A DNA stretch of 64,000 nt from Buchnera aphidicola (Aphis nerii) (GTDB lineage Bacteria > Pseudomonadota > Gammaproteobacteria > Enterobacterales > Enterobacteriaceae). Positions 30,275 to 40,920 of this stretch are shown here, piece by piece; the first letter of the stretch is position 1; the number at the start of each line of letters is the position of its first letter. Below the pieces are notes generated by a model that made no database searches, had not been told where the DNA came from, and saw only the letters and a program-made list of their open reading frames with translations. The position numbers and the translations under genes are program-made. The stretch is taken from the NCBI RefSeq assembly GCF_005083105.1, contig NZ_CP034885.1, positions 474,449 to 538,448 on the forward strand. Direction: 5' to 3'.

Positions 30275-31450
30275 TTATTTTTTACAAAAACAATTAAATA
30301 CAAACCATATAAAAACTAAACATACTTCACAGAAGAAAATTTTTGAAACATTTAAACAACTATACAACCATCCATTTAAAATTCCCCCCAAACATATTCC
30401 TAAGTATTGACTAGTAGAATAAATACTCATAATACGACCTTTATAATTATTAATAGATATTTCCCTACTTAAATATGAAGGCAAAAATACTTCTAATATA
30501 TTAAAAGCAATAAAAAATATTTGTAACGACAATATTAAATATATTAAATGATTATCAAAAAATAAAAAAATTAATGATGACAAAAAAATAAAAAAAATAC
30601 ATATCTCAATAATATTTTTAAAAAATAAATAAAACTTACTATAAAACATTATGAAATATAAAATAAAAAATGAAAATATTATTGTTATTAAATAAACAAC
30701 CCAATGATAATTAAATTTTACTCCAGAAAGCTCTAATTGATTAGGTATAATTAAAAAATGCATTGTTAATAAAAAATGTAAGGAAAAAATACTAAAATAA
30801 AATCTACAAAATTTTTTATTAAAAAGATATTTAATATTTTTTTGATGAAAAATTTTTATGTCTTTTTCAAATTTTATATTTTTACTATTAGGCACAATAA
30901 ATAAAATAATTAAAATACAAAGAATTGAAAATATAGCAGAAAACCAAAAAATAAAAGAAAAACTAAATTTTTCAATAATAAACGAACCAAAAACAATAGA
31001 AATCAAAAAAGAAACAGCAAAACTTGCACCTATAGCAGAAATAGATTTAATATGATTTTCCTTTCTAACTAAATCAGATAATAAAGCCATAGAAACACCA
31101 GAAATAGCCCCTGCACCTTGTATAGCTCTACCAATAATTAATCCCCAAATAGAATTTATATTTGCAGCTATAATACTACCAATTAAAAAAACAAAAAGAC
31201 CAAATATAATTATTTTTTTTCGATTAAATCTATCAGATAAAATTCCAAAAGGAATTTGAAAAATCATTTGCGTAGTAGCATATACACTAACAGATAATCC
31301 AATTAAAAATTTATTTCCTCCAGCTAAATATAATCCATATTTACTTAATGCTGGAATAATAGAAAATACACCTAACATACGCAGTAAAAAAATAATACAA
31401 AAACTTAATGTTACTTGTAATTCAAAAAAATTCATTTTATAATTTTTCAT
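30275..31450 (-). CDS. yajR: YajR, major facilitator superfamily transporter
   Basis: Twelve-membrane-segment MFS protein of unknown substrate. The N-terminus KNYKMNFFELQ and LRMLGVFSIIPAL, the loop motif A region GILSDRFNRKK, GRAIQGAGAISG and VPNSKN match E. coli YajR. Length is 391 against 454. The frame ends right after the last membrane segment, so the cytoplasmic C-terminal YAM domain of the E. coli protein is absent. In E. coli it lies beside cyoE, as here apart from the tusE insertion. Confidence 0.93.
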   Translation of the reverse strand: MKNYKMNFFELQVTLSFCIIFLLRMLGVFSIIPALSKYGLYLAGGNKFLIGLSVSVYATTQMIFQIPFGILSDRFNRKKIIIFGLFVFLIGSIIAANINSIWGLIIGRAIQGAGAISGVSMALLSDLVRKENHIKSISAIGASFAVSFLISIVFGSFIIEKFSFSFIFWFSAIFSILCILIILFIVPNSKNIKFEKDIKIFHQKNIKYLFNKKFCRFYFSIFSLHFLLTMHFLIIPNQLELSGVKFNYHWVVYLITIIFSFFILYFIMFYSKFYLFFKNIIEICIFFIFLSSLIFLFFDNHLIYLILSLQIFFIAFNILEVFLPSYLSREISINNYKGRIMSIYSTSQYLGICLGGILNGWLYSCLNVSKIFFCEVCLVFIWFVFNCFCKK

Positions 31451-31495
31451 ATTTAACTCAATATTTTTTGTAAACTTTTTATATTATAAAAAATT

Positions 31496-31843
31496 ATGTC
31501 AATAATAAAAAACTCTAAAAAACATTTAAATTACGAAAAAATAGAAAAAGATTTAGAAGGTTATTTAAAAAATAACAAAGATTGGAATACTTCCTTAGCG
31601 AAAGAAATTGCAAAAAAAGAAAATATTATACTTACATATGAACATTGGGAAATAATATATTTTATAAGAAATTTTTATTTCAAGTACAATATTACACCAT
31701 CAATGCGTATGCTAATTAATAGCATGAATAAAATACTAAGTAAAAAAATTCATAGCGTTTATTTATTTCAATTGTTTCCTAAAGGTCCAGCAAAACAAGC
31801 CAGTAAAATAGCTGGAATACCGAAACCTTCACAATGTTTATAA
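31496..31843 (+). CDS. tusE: TusE, sulfur acceptor of the tRNA 2-thiolation relay
   Basis: DsrC-family protein that takes sulfur from TusBCD and delivers it to MnmA-bound tRNA. It has 115 residues (E. coli 109). The core YEHWEIIYFIRNFYFKYNITPSMRML and the C-terminal LFPKGPAKQASKIAGIPKPS match, with the penultimate Cys114 that carries the persulfide. It is convergent with cyoE (6-bp gap) and divergent from yajR. Confidence 0.95.
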   Translation: MSIIKNSKKHLNYEKIEKDLEGYLKNNKDWNTSLAKEIAKKENIILTYEHWEIIYFIRNFYFKYNITPSMRMLINSMNKILSKKIHSVYLFQLFPKGPAKQASKIAGIPKPSQCL

Positions 31844-31849
31844 AAAATA

Positions 31850-32701
31850 TTAAAATCTAAAATCAATTGAAATTAATATATTAAAAAATAAAATAACTAA
31901 AATCGATAAATAAAATATTTGACTAGAGTATTTAAGAGATTTTTTCTCTTTAATATTCAAATATGATACATATAACCAATAAAAATTTAAAACAGAAGTA
32001 AAAAATAAAAAAATAGCACCCAAATATCCTAAGAATGTTAATACAAAACTAGATAATATAAAACATATTATATAATAAAAAATATGTTTCTTTGTTTTTG
32101 AAATACCTTTTATTATAGGAAAAACAGGTAAATTAGCATTTTTATAATCTTCTATATAAATTAGAGAAATAGCATAAAAATGAGACATTTGCCAAAATAT
32201 AAAAACAATAAATAATATAACACAAACTATATTAATAGTATTATTAGCAGCAGTATAACCAATTAAAGACGGAATCGAACCTGAAAAACTTCCAATAAAA
32301 GTAGAATATATTGATGTTCTTTTTAAGAAAGTATACATAAAAACATAAATAATAAATCCAATTATTGATAAAGACATTGATAAAAAATTGACTAACAACC
32401 CTAATATAGATATACCTAACGTTCCTAAAACAATTCCAAAAATACAAGCTGATATAGGTTTGAGTCTTTTTTTGACTAACGCTCTATTTTTTGTTCTAAT
32501 CATTTTTGAATCTATTTCTATATCAATTAAATTATTAAAAACACAACTAGAAGCAATAATTAAAGATGTTCCCAAAATAGTAAATACAAATAAAAAAAAA
32601 TTAAAAGAAAAATGAGATGAAAATAAAAAACCACCAACTAATAAAATTATATTTCCTAAAATAATACGAGGTTTTGTTATTTCTAAATAATATTTTAACA
32701 T
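31850..32701 (-). CDS. cyoE: CyoE, protoheme IX farnesyltransferase (heme O synthase)
   Basis: UbiA-family membrane prenyltransferase that farnesylates heme b to heme O for cytochrome bo3. It has 283 residues and about eight to nine membrane helices. The aspartate-rich motif [20 protein letters not shown] is near residue 57, with a second polar loop [15 protein letters not shown] near 190. It is last in the cyo operon; its farnesyl diphosphate would come from IspA encoded just downstream on the same strand. Confidence 0.96.
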   Translation of the reverse strand: MLKYYLEITKPRIILGNIILLVGGFLFSSHFSFNFFLFVFTILGTSLIIASSCVFNNLIDIEIDSKMIRTKNRALVKKRLKPISACIFGIVLGTLGISILGLLVNFLSMSLSIIGFIIYVFMYTFLKRTSIYSTFIGSFSGSIPSLIGYTAANNTINIVCVILFIVFIFWQMSHFYAISLIYIEDYKNANLPVFPIIKGISKTKKHIFYYIICFILSSFVLTFLGYLGAIFLFFTSVLNFYWLYVSYLNIKEKKSLKYSSQIFYLSILVILFFNILISIDFRF

Positions 32702-32723
32702 ATAAATATATTTTCAAATGATT

Positions 32724-33050
32724 TTACATCATAATATGATGATTTAAATTTAACATAATCCATATAGAACCAAAAATGACAATAAATATAATGATTATTA
32801 TGAATAATAAAGACGTTAAATACCAATAATGCTTTTTAACACTATTTAAATGTAAAAAATATATAAAATGAATAATTATTTGAATACAAGAACAAAGAAT
32901 AATAATTAACCGATTTAAAGTGTTAGAAAAATATTGATTTTTAATAATAAAAAATGGAATTATAGTTAATAGTATAGAAAATAAAAAAGTATATATATAA
33001 GATTGTATCTGTTTATTAAAACAAACATTGAGTTTAAAACATTTGCGCAT
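32724..33050 (-). CDS. cyoD: CyoD, cytochrome bo3 oxidase subunit IV
   Basis: Small three-helix subunit of the quinol oxidase, 108 residues (E. coli 109). The C-terminal FGSIWIMLNLNHHIMM matches E. coli closely. I start at ATG 33050, which overlaps the cyoC stop as TAATG (one shared base); a longer upstream frame would overlap cyoC by 66 bp without homology. The overlap implies translational coupling. Confidence 0.93.
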   Translation of the reverse strand: MRKCFKLNVCFNKQIQSYIYTFLFSILLTIIPFFIIKNQYFSNTLNRLIIILCSCIQIIIHFIYFLHLNSVKKHYWYLTSLLFIIIIIFIVIFGSIWIMLNLNHHIMM

Positions 33051-33664
33051 TAAATCACTCCATTTAAATAAATAAAAGTAAAAATACAAATCCATATAAT
33101 ATCTAGAAAATGCCAAAATAAACTAAAACATAAGATGCGAACTTGAACATTATAAGTTAGTCCTAATTTAAAAATCTGATAAATAATTGATAATATAAAA
33201 ACCAAACCAAAAATAATATGAATGCCATGTGTTCCAATAATTGTGAAAAAAATAGAGAAAAAAGCATGTTTATTAGGCATATAGTTTTCTATAAATAAAT
33301 TATAAAATTCATTGATTTCCATCACAAGAAAAACCATACCTAAAAAAAAAGTAACTATAAAATAAAAGTAAATCATTTTTATATTTTTTTTATTTTGTTC
33401 TATAGTCAACATGGCACATGTTAATGAACTTAATAATAGAATAAATGTTTCAAATAAAACATAATATAAATTAAAAATTTTATGACTAATAAAATTTAAA
33501 GGTAAATTGTTAAAAATAATTGCATATACAGCGAATAAAACAGCGAACATAATGCAATCACTCATTAAATATATCCAAAATCCAAACAATTTATTACTTT
33601 TTATGTGTTCATCTTTTTTTTTTAAAAAAGGATATAATATTTGACTATTTATTTTTTTTGTCAT
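33050..33664 (-). CDS. cyoC: CyoC, cytochrome bo3 oxidase subunit III
   Basis: Five-helix subunit III, 204 residues as in E. coli. It has the expected LFGFWIYLMSDCIMFAVLF opening, LEINEFYNL-like central segment (MEINEFYNLF) and GTHGIHIIFGL. It lies 7 bp downstream of cyoB and shares one base with cyoD. Confidence 0.96.
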   Translation of the reverse strand: MTKKINSQILYPFLKKKDEHIKSNKLFGFWIYLMSDCIMFAVLFAVYAIIFNNLPLNFISHKIFNLYYVLFETFILLLSSLTCAMLTIEQNKKNIKMIYFYFIVTFFLGMVFLVMEINEFYNLFIENYMPNKHAFFSIFFTIIGTHGIHIIFGLVFILSIIYQIFKLGLTYNVQVRILCFSLFWHFLDIIWICIFTFIYLNGVI

Positions 33665-33671
33665 TTTAAAC

Positions 33672-35639
33672 CTACTTTTTAATTTTTAAAAACTTTTGTT
33701 TTTCTATTTTTTCAATTTCTTTTATAGAAACAATATAATCGTTATCTTCATTTACACTTTTTATAATTAAACTTATGACTATCAATAAAAAAGAAATTGA
33801 ACATAACCAAAAAATATGCCAAACAGCAGAAAAACCAAATATTAAAGATAAAAAACCAATAAAAAACCCTGATTCTGTATTCTTTGGCATATGAATCGAG
33901 TGATAATTAATATTTTTTAGACATTTACTTTGTTTTTTTGTTTCCCAAAAATCATCTTTACTTTTAATATTAGGAATAATTGCAAAATTATAAAATGGAG
34001 CAGGAGAAGAAGTAGACCATTCTAAAGTTCTTCCGTCCCATGGGTCACCAGTAACATCTAAATTATCATTTCGATTTTTTATTGAAACCCAAAATTGAAT
34101 TACTTGACATATAATACCTATACCAATAAAAATAGCACCTATAGCAGCAACACATAATAAAAAATGAAACTCTAAATCAATATTTTGACTTAAACGACGA
34201 GTCATACCCATAAAACCTAAAAAGTATAAAGGCATAAAAGCAGTAAAAAAACCTGTTATCCAAAACCAAAATGCACGTTTTCCCCAAGTTTCATTTAAAA
34301 TGAAACCAAATAATTTTGGAAACCAATAATTAATTCCAGCAAAACAACCAAAAACAACACCACCAATGATAACATTATGAAAATGAGCAACTAAAAATAC
34401 ACTATTATGTAAAATAAAATCAACTGGAGGAACAGATAACAATACGCCAGTCATTCCACCAATAGAAAAAGTTAACAAAAAACCAATAGTCCATAACATT
34501 GATGAATGCATATGAACACGACCTTGATACATAGTAAATAACCAATTAAAAATTTTTACACCAGTAGGAATTGCTATAATCATCGTAGTAATTCCAAAAA
34601 AAGCATTAACATTTGCTCCTGCACCCATAGTAAAAAAATGATGTAACCAAACAATAAAAGATAAAATAGTAATAGCTAATGTCGCCCATACCAGAGAAAC
34701 ATACCCAAACAAACGCTTTTTTGAAAAAGTAGCGACTACTTCTGAAAAAATACCAAATACTGGAAGAACTAAAATATATACCTCAGGATGTCCCCAAATC
34801 CATATTAAATTAATATACATCATAGCGTTTCCACCAAGATCATTAGTAAAAAAATGAAAATTAAAATAACGATCTAGAGTTAATAAAAAAAGAGTAATAG
34901 TTAATACTGGAAAAGATATAACTATTAATACATTTGTACATAATGATGTCCATGTAAATACAGGCATTTTAAATAAACTCATTCCAGGAGCTCTCATTTT
35001 TAGAATAGTTACTAAAAAATTAATTCCTGTTAAAGTTGTTCCAACTCCAGAAATTTGAAGACTCCAAATCCAATAGTCTACTCCAACTCCAGGACTATAT
35101 TTAATACCAGATAATGGTGGATAAGCTAACCAACCAGTTTGTGCAAATTCACCTACTCCTAAGGAAATAGTTAATAATATAGCACTGCTTACATTTAACC
35201 AAAAACTCAAGCTATTAAGAAAAGGAAAGGCTATATCACGGGCGCCAATTTGCAATGGAACGACTAAATTCATTAATCCGATAACAAGAGGCATTGCTAC
35301 AAAAAAAATCATTATCACACCATGTGCGGTAAATATTTGATCATAATGATGTGAAGGTAAAAAACCATGATTTCCTGAAGATGAAATCACTTGTTGAGCA
35401 CGCATTAATATTGCATCTACAAATCCTCTGAACAACATAATAAAAGATAATATCCCATACATGATAGCTATTTTTTTATGATCAACAGTAGTAAACCATT
35501 CTGACCATAAATATTTCCATTTTCCATAATAAGTAATACCTAAAGTTAAGCACAACCCAATCAAAATAATAAAGAAATACGTTATCATGATGATAGGTTC
35601 ATTGTAAGGTATAGCATTTAATGTTAATTTTCCAAACAT
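33672..35639 (-). CDS. cyoB: CyoB, cytochrome bo3 oxidase subunit I
   Basis: Catalytic, proton-pumping subunit with low-spin heme b and the heme o3-CuB centre, 655 residues (E. coli 663). The low-spin heme ligand region is [12 protein letters not shown]. The CuB/cross-linked His-Tyr motif is [12 protein letters not shown], the CuB pair is in [10 protein letters not shown], and the heme ligands HFHNVIIGG follow. About fifteen membrane helices. Confidence 0.98.
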   Translation of the reverse strand: MFGKLTLNAIPYNEPIIMITYFFIILIGLCLTLGITYYGKWKYLWSEWFTTVDHKKIAIMYGILSFIMLFRGFVDAILMRAQQVISSSGNHGFLPSHHYDQIFTAHGVIMIFFVAMPLVIGLMNLVVPLQIGARDIAFPFLNSLSFWLNVSSAILLTISLGVGEFAQTGWLAYPPLSGIKYSPGVGVDYWIWSLQISGVGTTLTGINFLVTILKMRAPGMSLFKMPVFTWTSLCTNVLIVISFPVLTITLFLLTLDRYFNFHFFTNDLGGNAMMYINLIWIWGHPEVYILVLPVFGIFSEVVATFSKKRLFGYVSLVWATLAITILSFIVWLHHFFTMGAGANVNAFFGITTMIIAIPTGVKIFNWLFTMYQGRVHMHSSMLWTIGFLLTFSIGGMTGVLLSVPPVDFILHNSVFLVAHFHNVIIGGVVFGCFAGINYWFPKLFGFILNETWGKRAFWFWITGFFTAFMPLYFLGFMGMTRRLSQNIDLEFHFLLCVAAIGAIFIGIGIICQVIQFWVSIKNRNDNLDVTGDPWDGRTLEWSTSSPAPFYNFAIIPNIKSKDDFWETKKQSKCLKNINYHSIHMPKNTESGFFIGFLSLIFGFSAVWHIFWLCSISFLLIVISLIIKSVNEDNDYIVSIKEIEKIEKQKFLKIKK

Positions 35640-35696
35640 ATTTTTCTAATCCTGTATTTATTCAAAAAATTATAGTAAATATTTATTTTAACAATA

Positions 35697-36536
35697 TTAA
35701 TGAATTATTTTACTCAATAATGTTTTATCAACATGCGAAAAATATTCTACATAATGATTTTCGTTAGGAGAAGATACTTTGTTAAACATTTTCATGGTAT
35801 TTAACTTTTTTGGTGAATTTTTTACTTTGTTAATCCAATTTATAAATGTTTTTTTATCTGGTAATGAGATTACAGTAAATTTCATATTAGAAAACCCTTT
35901 ACCACTATAATTAGAAGATATTCCTTTATATTTTCCTGAATCATTAGAAATTAAATTTAGTTTTGTTACCATTCCAGGCATAGCATATATTTGACTGCCA
36001 AGTGATGGAATAAAAAAAGAATTCATAACAGAGTTTGAAGTGATACGGAACATCACTGGTTTATTTGTAGGAAAAGCTATTTCATTTATACTTGCAATAC
36101 CATATTCAGGATAAATAAATAACCATCTCCAATCTAATGCAATAACATCTATTTTGATAGGTTTATATTTCGAGGATATAGGTTTTTGAGGATCTAATAT
36201 ATGACAATAATTCCATGTTAAAAGTGCTAAAAAAGAAATTATCAAAATAGGAACAATCCAAACTATAATTTCTATTATTTTAGATTCAGACCAATTTGGT
36301 TTGTATATTTCATTTATATTAGATGCACGATATTTAACTGAAAAATATATTGTCATAAAAAACACAGGAATGATAACAAACATCATCATTACAAATGATA
36401 TCAAAATTAATGAATATTCTTGTTTAGCAATTATGCCATGTTCAGTTGAAAACATATTATTACAACCATTTAATATAAAAATAATTGAAGTTAACAATAA
36501 TATTTTAAAAAATTTGTTAAAATTTATATATATCAT
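35697..36536 (-). CDS. cyoA: CyoA, cytochrome bo3 oxidase subunit II
   Basis: Subunit II lipoprotein, first gene of cyoABCDE. The signal peptide ends in a lipobox LNGC (Cys25), followed by two membrane helices (about 40-65 and 90-112) and a periplasmic cupredoxin-like domain ([29 protein letters not shown]) that lacks the CuA ligands, as expected of a quinol oxidase. It has 279 residues against 315 in E. coli; the shortening is at the C-terminus. Confidence 0.96.
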   Translation of the reverse strand: MIYINFNKFFKILLLTSIIFILNGCNNMFSTEHGIIAKQEYSLILISFVMMMFVIIPVFFMTIYFSVKYRASNINEIYKPNWSESKIIEIIVWIVPILIISFLALLTWNYCHILDPQKPISSKYKPIKIDVIALDWRWLFIYPEYGIASINEIAFPTNKPVMFRITSNSVMNSFFIPSLGSQIYAMPGMVTKLNLISNDSGKYKGISSNYSGKGFSNMKFTVISLPDKKTFINWINKVKNSPKKLNTMKMFNKVSSPNENHYVEYFSHVDKTLLSKIIH

Positions 36537-36622
36537 TTTTTAAAACCTCAAAATTTACTAATTTAAAATTTTTTATCATTATTTTTACTTAATTACAATT
36601 TTCAAATATCCAAAAGAGTAAT

Positions 36623-36657
36623 AATTTTTGAAATAATTGAATTATTTTTCAAAAATT
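36623..36657. repeat. imperfect palindrome between divergent cyoA and bolA
   Basis: Arms 36623-36638 and 36640-36657 are complementary apart from two extra Ts (AATTTTTGAAATAATT against AATTATTTTTCAAAAATT). It lies about 90 bp upstream of cyoA and 140 bp upstream of bolA. It could be an operator or a transcript hairpin; no known site matches. Confidence 0.4.
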
Positions 36658-36800
36658 GATAAAATTTAAATAAAAAATATATTTATATTAAGTATTTTAT
36701 TATAGTTAAAGAAACTTTTATTACTTGCAAAAATATATTTTATAAAAACTGAAAAAAAATTTTATAAGTATTTTTTCAATTAGGAAATCAAATTAATTCT

Positions 36801-37109
36801 ATGTGTTTAGAAAAAATAAAAAAATATTTAACATCAAAAATTAATATCAAAAATATTAAAATTTATAATGATAGTAAATTTCACAGACATACTAAAAATA
36901 CTCTCACACATTTAAAAATAATTATTATTAGCAATGATTTTATAAATAAAACAACAATTGATAGACATCGTTTAATTTTTGAAAAATTAAATGAAATATA
37001 TAAAAAAAATATATATTCAATTACATTATATACTTATACTTTACAAGAGTGGAAATATAAAAAATATAAACAAATTAATTCAATAAATTGCTTTAAAAAA
37101 ATACAATAA
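36801..37109 (+). CDS. bolA: BolA family protein
   Basis: BolA-type protein of 102 residues (E. coli 105), which with monothiol glutaredoxin binds iron-sulfur clusters and affects cell shape genes. The core [24 protein letters not shown] with the conserved His, and LYTYTLQEW match. AGGAAAT at 36782-36788 lies rather far (about 12 bp) from the ATG. It heads the ancestral bolA-tig-clpP-clpX-lon block. Confidence 0.92.
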   Translation: MCLEKIKKYLTSKINIKNIKIYNDSKFHRHTKNTLTHLKIIIISNDFINKTTIDRHRLIFEKLNEIYKKNIYSITLYTYTLQEWKYKKYKQINSINCFKKIQ

Positions 37110-37238
37110 AAAATACCATACTCGTATTACAATAAATAACTTTAATATGTTTATTTCAAATAAAAATATTTTGTATAATAAAATTATAAAAAAATCACGT
37201 ATAATTTTTTATACAATACTCCAAAAATATCAAAAATT

Positions 37239-37267
37239 TTGTCGTTATAAAAAATAAAAAATATAAA
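37239..37267 (+). promoter_or_regulatory. candidate promoter of tig
   Basis: TTGTCG (37239-37244), 17-bp spacer, TATAAA (37262-37267), about 45 bp before the tig ATG and with AAGGT at 37300-37304 as ribosome site. In so AT-rich a background the -10 alone means little; the -35 and spacing make it a fair candidate. Confidence 0.4.
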
Positions 37268-37310
37268 ATATTTAAAACTCACTGATAAATGTAATTTTTA
37301 AGGTAATAAG

Positions 37311-38624
37311 ATGAAATTTCTTATGGAAAAAAATAAAGATGCAGGTCATCGTGTTACAATCAATATTCCGAAAATAACAATCGATAATACTCTTCTAAAA
37401 GAATTTACTAAAATTAATAAAAAAACAAGTATTAATGGTTTTAGAAAAGGGAAAGTACCTATTAAAATAATACAGCAAAAATATGGAAATAGTGTTTATT
37501 ATGATGTATTTAATAAACTAATGCAAAAATTTTTTTTTGAATTTTTAAATACACAAAAAATTAACATTATTGGTCAACCTAAATATTATATAAATGAAAA
37601 AGAAGAACAAAATGAACATTTTAAATATTCTGTTGATTATGAATTATACCCTGAAATTAAAATAAAAGAGCTTAGTTTAATTCAAGTAGAAAAAATTGTT
37701 GTTAATATCAATGATGAAGATATAAAAAAAAACATATTAAATAATCAAAAAAAACTAAATATATGGAATCCAGTTAATAGAGCTATTAAAATTAATGATC
37801 GAGTAACAATTAGTTATTCATTATTTGAAAATGATACTAAAATAAAAGAATTTGATACAAAAAATATTCAATTTATTGTTTTTAAAAATTATTTAATAAA
37901 TGAATTAAATAATAAAATAATTAACCATTACGTTAATGATATTATTTTTATAAAAGTATTTTTTTCTTCATTCCATCCAGAAAAAAAACTTAACAATAAA
38001 AATATTATATTAAAAATTAAAATAATAAATATTGAAGAGGAAAAAAGTGAAGAATTAAATAAAGCTGTTAAAAATTTTAATTTTAATAAATTCAACTTAG
38101 AATCTATAAAAGATAGAACAATTAAAGATATAAACAAATTAACTCAAAATTATTTAAAAAATCAAATTATACAAAAATTAATAAAAGAAAATCCAATTAA
38201 AATACCCCCTGTTTTACTAAAAGAAGAAACTAAAATATTACATAAAAAATTAATAAAAGAATATAAATCAGAAGTTAAAAATATTTTATATAAAAAATAT
38301 CATACTAATCTTTTAGTAGAAGCTAAAAAAAGATTATGCGCTAAATTAATTTTAGAAAAAATTATTAACGATAATAAAATTTTAGTAGATACAAAAAAAA
38401 TAGAATCAACAATCAAAAAAATATCTTTAAAATATAATAAACCATTAGAAATTATTAAAATATATAATAGAAATGAAACATTAAGAAAAACAATACAAAA
38501 TTTGGAATTAGAAAAAGAAGTTATAAGATTTTTAAAAAGAGAAATTAAAATTATAGAAAAAAAATATACTTTTAATGAATTTGTAAATTATAACTTAAGT
38601 TGTACAGAAACATTATTTTTTTGA
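37311..38624 (+). CDS. tig: Trigger factor
   Basis: Ribosome-bound chaperone of nascent chains, 437 residues (E. coli 432). The ribosome-binding signature GFRKGKVP is intact near residue 43. The C-terminal helical chaperone domain is present. The central FKBP-type PPIase domain (about 150-245) is strongly diverged: the IPGFE core of the E. coli domain has no recognisable counterpart (the region reads FKNYLINELNNKI). I infer that chaperone function is kept and prolyl isomerase activity probably lost. Start chosen by alignment with E. coli. Confidence 0.95.
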   Translation: MKFLMEKNKDAGHRVTINIPKITIDNTLLKEFTKINKKTSINGFRKGKVPIKIIQQKYGNSVYYDVFNKLMQKFFFEFLNTQKINIIGQPKYYINEKEEQNEHFKYSVDYELYPEIKIKELSLIQVEKIVVNINDEDIKKNILNNQKKLNIWNPVNRAIKINDRVTISYSLFENDTKIKEFDTKNIQFIVFKNYLINELNNKIINHYVNDIIFIKVFFSSFHPEKKLNNKNIILKIKIINIEEEKSEELNKAVKNFNFNKFNLESIKDRTIKDINKLTQNYLKNQIIQKLIKENPIKIPPVLLKEETKILHKKLIKEYKSEVKNILYKKYHTNLLVEAKKRLCAKLILEKIINDNKILVDTKKIESTIKKISLKYNKPLEIIKIYNRNETLRKTIQNLELEKEVIRFLKREIKIIEKKYTFNEFVNYNLSCTETLFF

Positions 38625-38741
38625 AAAACAATAATTATTAATAATTGTATATTATATAATTTTTTAAAAATATTTAAATAAAAAAAATTTTAATATCTTG
38701 ATTTATAAATTTATCTTTTCTTATTGAGAGAATACTAAACA

Positions 38742-39335
38742 ATGTCTAATTCGATATTAATTCCAATGGTTGTTGAACAACATTCAAGAGGAGAACGTTC
38801 ATATGATATATATTCAAGATTATTAAAAGAACGTATAATATTTATGAATGGTACTATAGAAGATAATATGGCTAATAGCATTATAGCTCAAATGCTTTTT
38901 CTAGAAGCTGAAAACCCAGAAAAAGATATATTTTTATATATTAATTCACCCGGCGGTGTGATCACTTCAGGCATGTCTATTTATGATACTATGCAATTTA
39001 TTAATCCAGATATAAGAACTATTTGTATAGGACAAGCATGTTCAATGGCAGCATTTTTATTAGCATCTGGTGCTAAAGGGAAAAGATCTTCTTTGCTCAA
39101 CTCTAGAATTATGATTCATCAACCATTAGGTGGATTTCAAGGTCAAGCATCAGATATTGCTATTCATGCAAAAGAAATTATAAAAATGAAAAAAAAACTA
39201 AACCAATTGTTTTCTTTACATACTGGTCAGTCTATTAAACAAATAAATAAAGATACAGAAAGAGATTGCTTTTTTTCAGCGCATGAATCTATTCAATATG
39301 GACTGATTGATTTAATCCTAACTGATCGAAAATAA
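38742..39335 (+). CDS. clpP: ClpP, ATP-dependent protease proteolytic subunit
   Basis: Serine peptidase forming the tetradecameric chamber used by ClpX. The triad is Ser101 (ACSMAAF), His126 (MIHQPLGG) and Asp175 (DTERD). It has 197 residues against 207: only MSNS- precedes the mature-type N-terminus LIPMVVEQ, so most of the E. coli propeptide is missing. clpX follows after 92 bp. Confidence 0.97.
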   Translation: MSNSILIPMVVEQHSRGERSYDIYSRLLKERIIFMNGTIEDNMANSIIAQMLFLEAENPEKDIFLYINSPGGVITSGMSIYDTMQFINPDIRTICIGQACSMAAFLLASGAKGKRSSLLNSRIMIHQPLGGFQGQASDIAIHAKEIIKMKKKLNQLFSLHTGQSIKQINKDTERDCFFSAHESIQYGLIDLILTDRK

Positions 39336-39427
39336 AAAATTTTTATAAAATATTTTTTTATACTAAAAAATCAAATAGAATCAATTTACTCAAAAAATCA
39401 ATAAATAGTAAATAAGAGGTTAAAAAT

Positions 39428-40708
39428 ATGACAGATAAGAGTAAAGATGATTCTAAAAAATTACTTCATTGTTCTTTTTGTGGAAAAAACCAAAAAGAAG
39501 TAGAAAAATTAATAGCTGGCCCATCGGTATGTATATGTAATGAATGTATTAAATTATGCAATAATATTATTGAAGAGACAAAACTATCAAAAGATATTCC
39601 AAATGATGATTTAAAAAATTTACCTACGCCATGTGAAATAAAAAAATATCTTGATAGTTATGTAATAGGACAAGATCACACAAAAAAAGTTTTATCAGTA
39701 GCTGTTTATAATCACTATCAACGTATTCGAAATATTCATAAAGATTCTGAAAAAACTGAACTTGGTAAAAGTAATATTTTATTAATTGGACCTACTGGAA
39801 GCGGAAAAACTTTATTAGCGAAAACATTAGCAAAACTATTAAATGTACCATTTAGTATTGCAGATGCTACTACTTTAACTGAAGCAGGATATGTAGGAGA
39901 AGATGTTGAAAATATTATACAAAAATTATTACAAAAATGTAAATATAATATAAAAAAAGCCGAATTAGGAATTATATACATAGATGAAATTGATAAAATT
40001 TCAAAAAAGTCCGACAATCCTTCTATAACTAGAGATGTATCAGGCGAGGGAGTACAACAAGCTTTATTAAAGTTGATTGAAGGAACTTTAGCATCTGTAC
40101 CTCCTCAAGGTGGTCGAAAACATCCACAACAAGAATTTTTACAAATTGACACTTCAAATATATTGTTTATATGTGCAGGAGCATTTTCAGGATTATCTAA
40201 CATTATTTCAAAAAGAATTAATATAAATACTGAAATTGGATTTAATGCAGCAATTGATAATAAAAATCAAAAACAATCAGAAAAACAATTATTAAAACAA
40301 GTTGAACCAAAGGATTTAATAAAATTTGGATTAATTCCAGAATTTATTGGTCGTTTGCCTATTATTACAATAGTTAATGAATTAACAGAAAATGCACTTG
40401 TTGAAATATTATGTAAACCTAAAAATGCTTTAATTAAACAATATCAAACATTATTTAATTTAGAAAAAGTAAAATTAGAATTTGATAAAAAATCAATTAA
40501 AGCAATTGCAAAACAAGCAATGTTTAAAAAAACGGGCGCAAGAGGATTAAGATCTATTATTGAAAAAGTTTTATTAGATATTATGTATGAATTACCATCA
40601 ATGCAACATGTAAACAAAGTATTAATTAATGAATCAGTAATACATTCAAAATCATCACCTAAAATAATATATGAAAAAAATAAATCAAAAAAAGCATCTG
40701 GTGAATAA
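39428..40708 (+). CDS. clpX: ClpX, ATPase and unfoldase of ClpXP
   Basis: AAA+ unfoldase of 426 residues (E. coli 424). The N-terminal zinc-binding domain has four cysteines (CSFCGKN and CICNECI, about 15-40). Walker A is [12 protein letters not shown], Walker [11 protein letters not shown], the pore loop GYVGED, and the ClpP-docking IGF tripeptide is present in TEIGFNAA near residue 273. The AAGAGGT ribosome site is well placed at 39413-39419. Confidence 0.98.
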   Translation: MTDKSKDDSKKLLHCSFCGKNQKEVEKLIAGPSVCICNECIKLCNNIIEETKLSKDIPNDDLKNLPTPCEIKKYLDSYVIGQDHTKKVLSVAVYNHYQRIRNIHKDSEKTELGKSNILLIGPTGSGKTLLAKTLAKLLNVPFSIADATTLTEAGYVGEDVENIIQKLLQKCKYNIKKAELGIIYIDEIDKISKKSDNPSITRDVSGEGVQQALLKLIEGTLASVPPQGGRKHPQQEFLQIDTSNILFICAGAFSGLSNIISKRININTEIGFNAAIDNKNQKQSEKQLLKQVEPKDLIKFGLIPEFIGRLPIITIVNELTENALVEILCKPKNALIKQYQTLFNLEKVKLEFDKKSIKAIAKQAMFKKTGARGLRSIIEKVLLDIMYELPSMQHVNKVLINESVIHSKSSPKIIYEKNKSKKASGE

Positions 40709-40870
40709 AGAAATCTGGATAATGTTTTATTTTAAATTAATTTTTTAAAGTAAAATAAATATTACATATAAAATGATTATTCATATAAATTAAATCAATT
40801 ATAAATATAACTGTATATTTTTTATATATCTTGCAGTTTTCAAATTTACACACAGTATCGGAAATTCAAC

Positions 40871-40920
40871 TAAAGAGAGAGCTCTATGAATTCTGAGCGT
40901 TCTGAACGCATTCAAATTCC
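40871..40920 (+). promoter_or_regulatory. unusually conserved lon ribosome-binding and start region
   Basis: The leader has a purine-rich GAGAGAG with an AGAGCTCT palindrome (40878-40885) abutting the ATG at 40886. The first codons (AAT TCT GAG CGT TCT GAA CGC ATT) use G/C endings unlike the rest of the window. As I recall the E. coli lon start, the two match almost base for base here. This suggests constraint on the mRNA around the start. Confidence 0.6.

Noticed and set aside
33051-33116. Longer N-terminus for cyoD
   Set aside because: It would overlap cyoC by 66 bp without homology; the ATG at 33050 overlapping the cyoC stop gives the expected length.
38690-38741. Sigma-32 promoters upstream of clpP, lon and htpG
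   Set aside because: CTTGAT and CTTGCA strings occur but no CCCCAT-type -10 element at 13-15 bp could be found.
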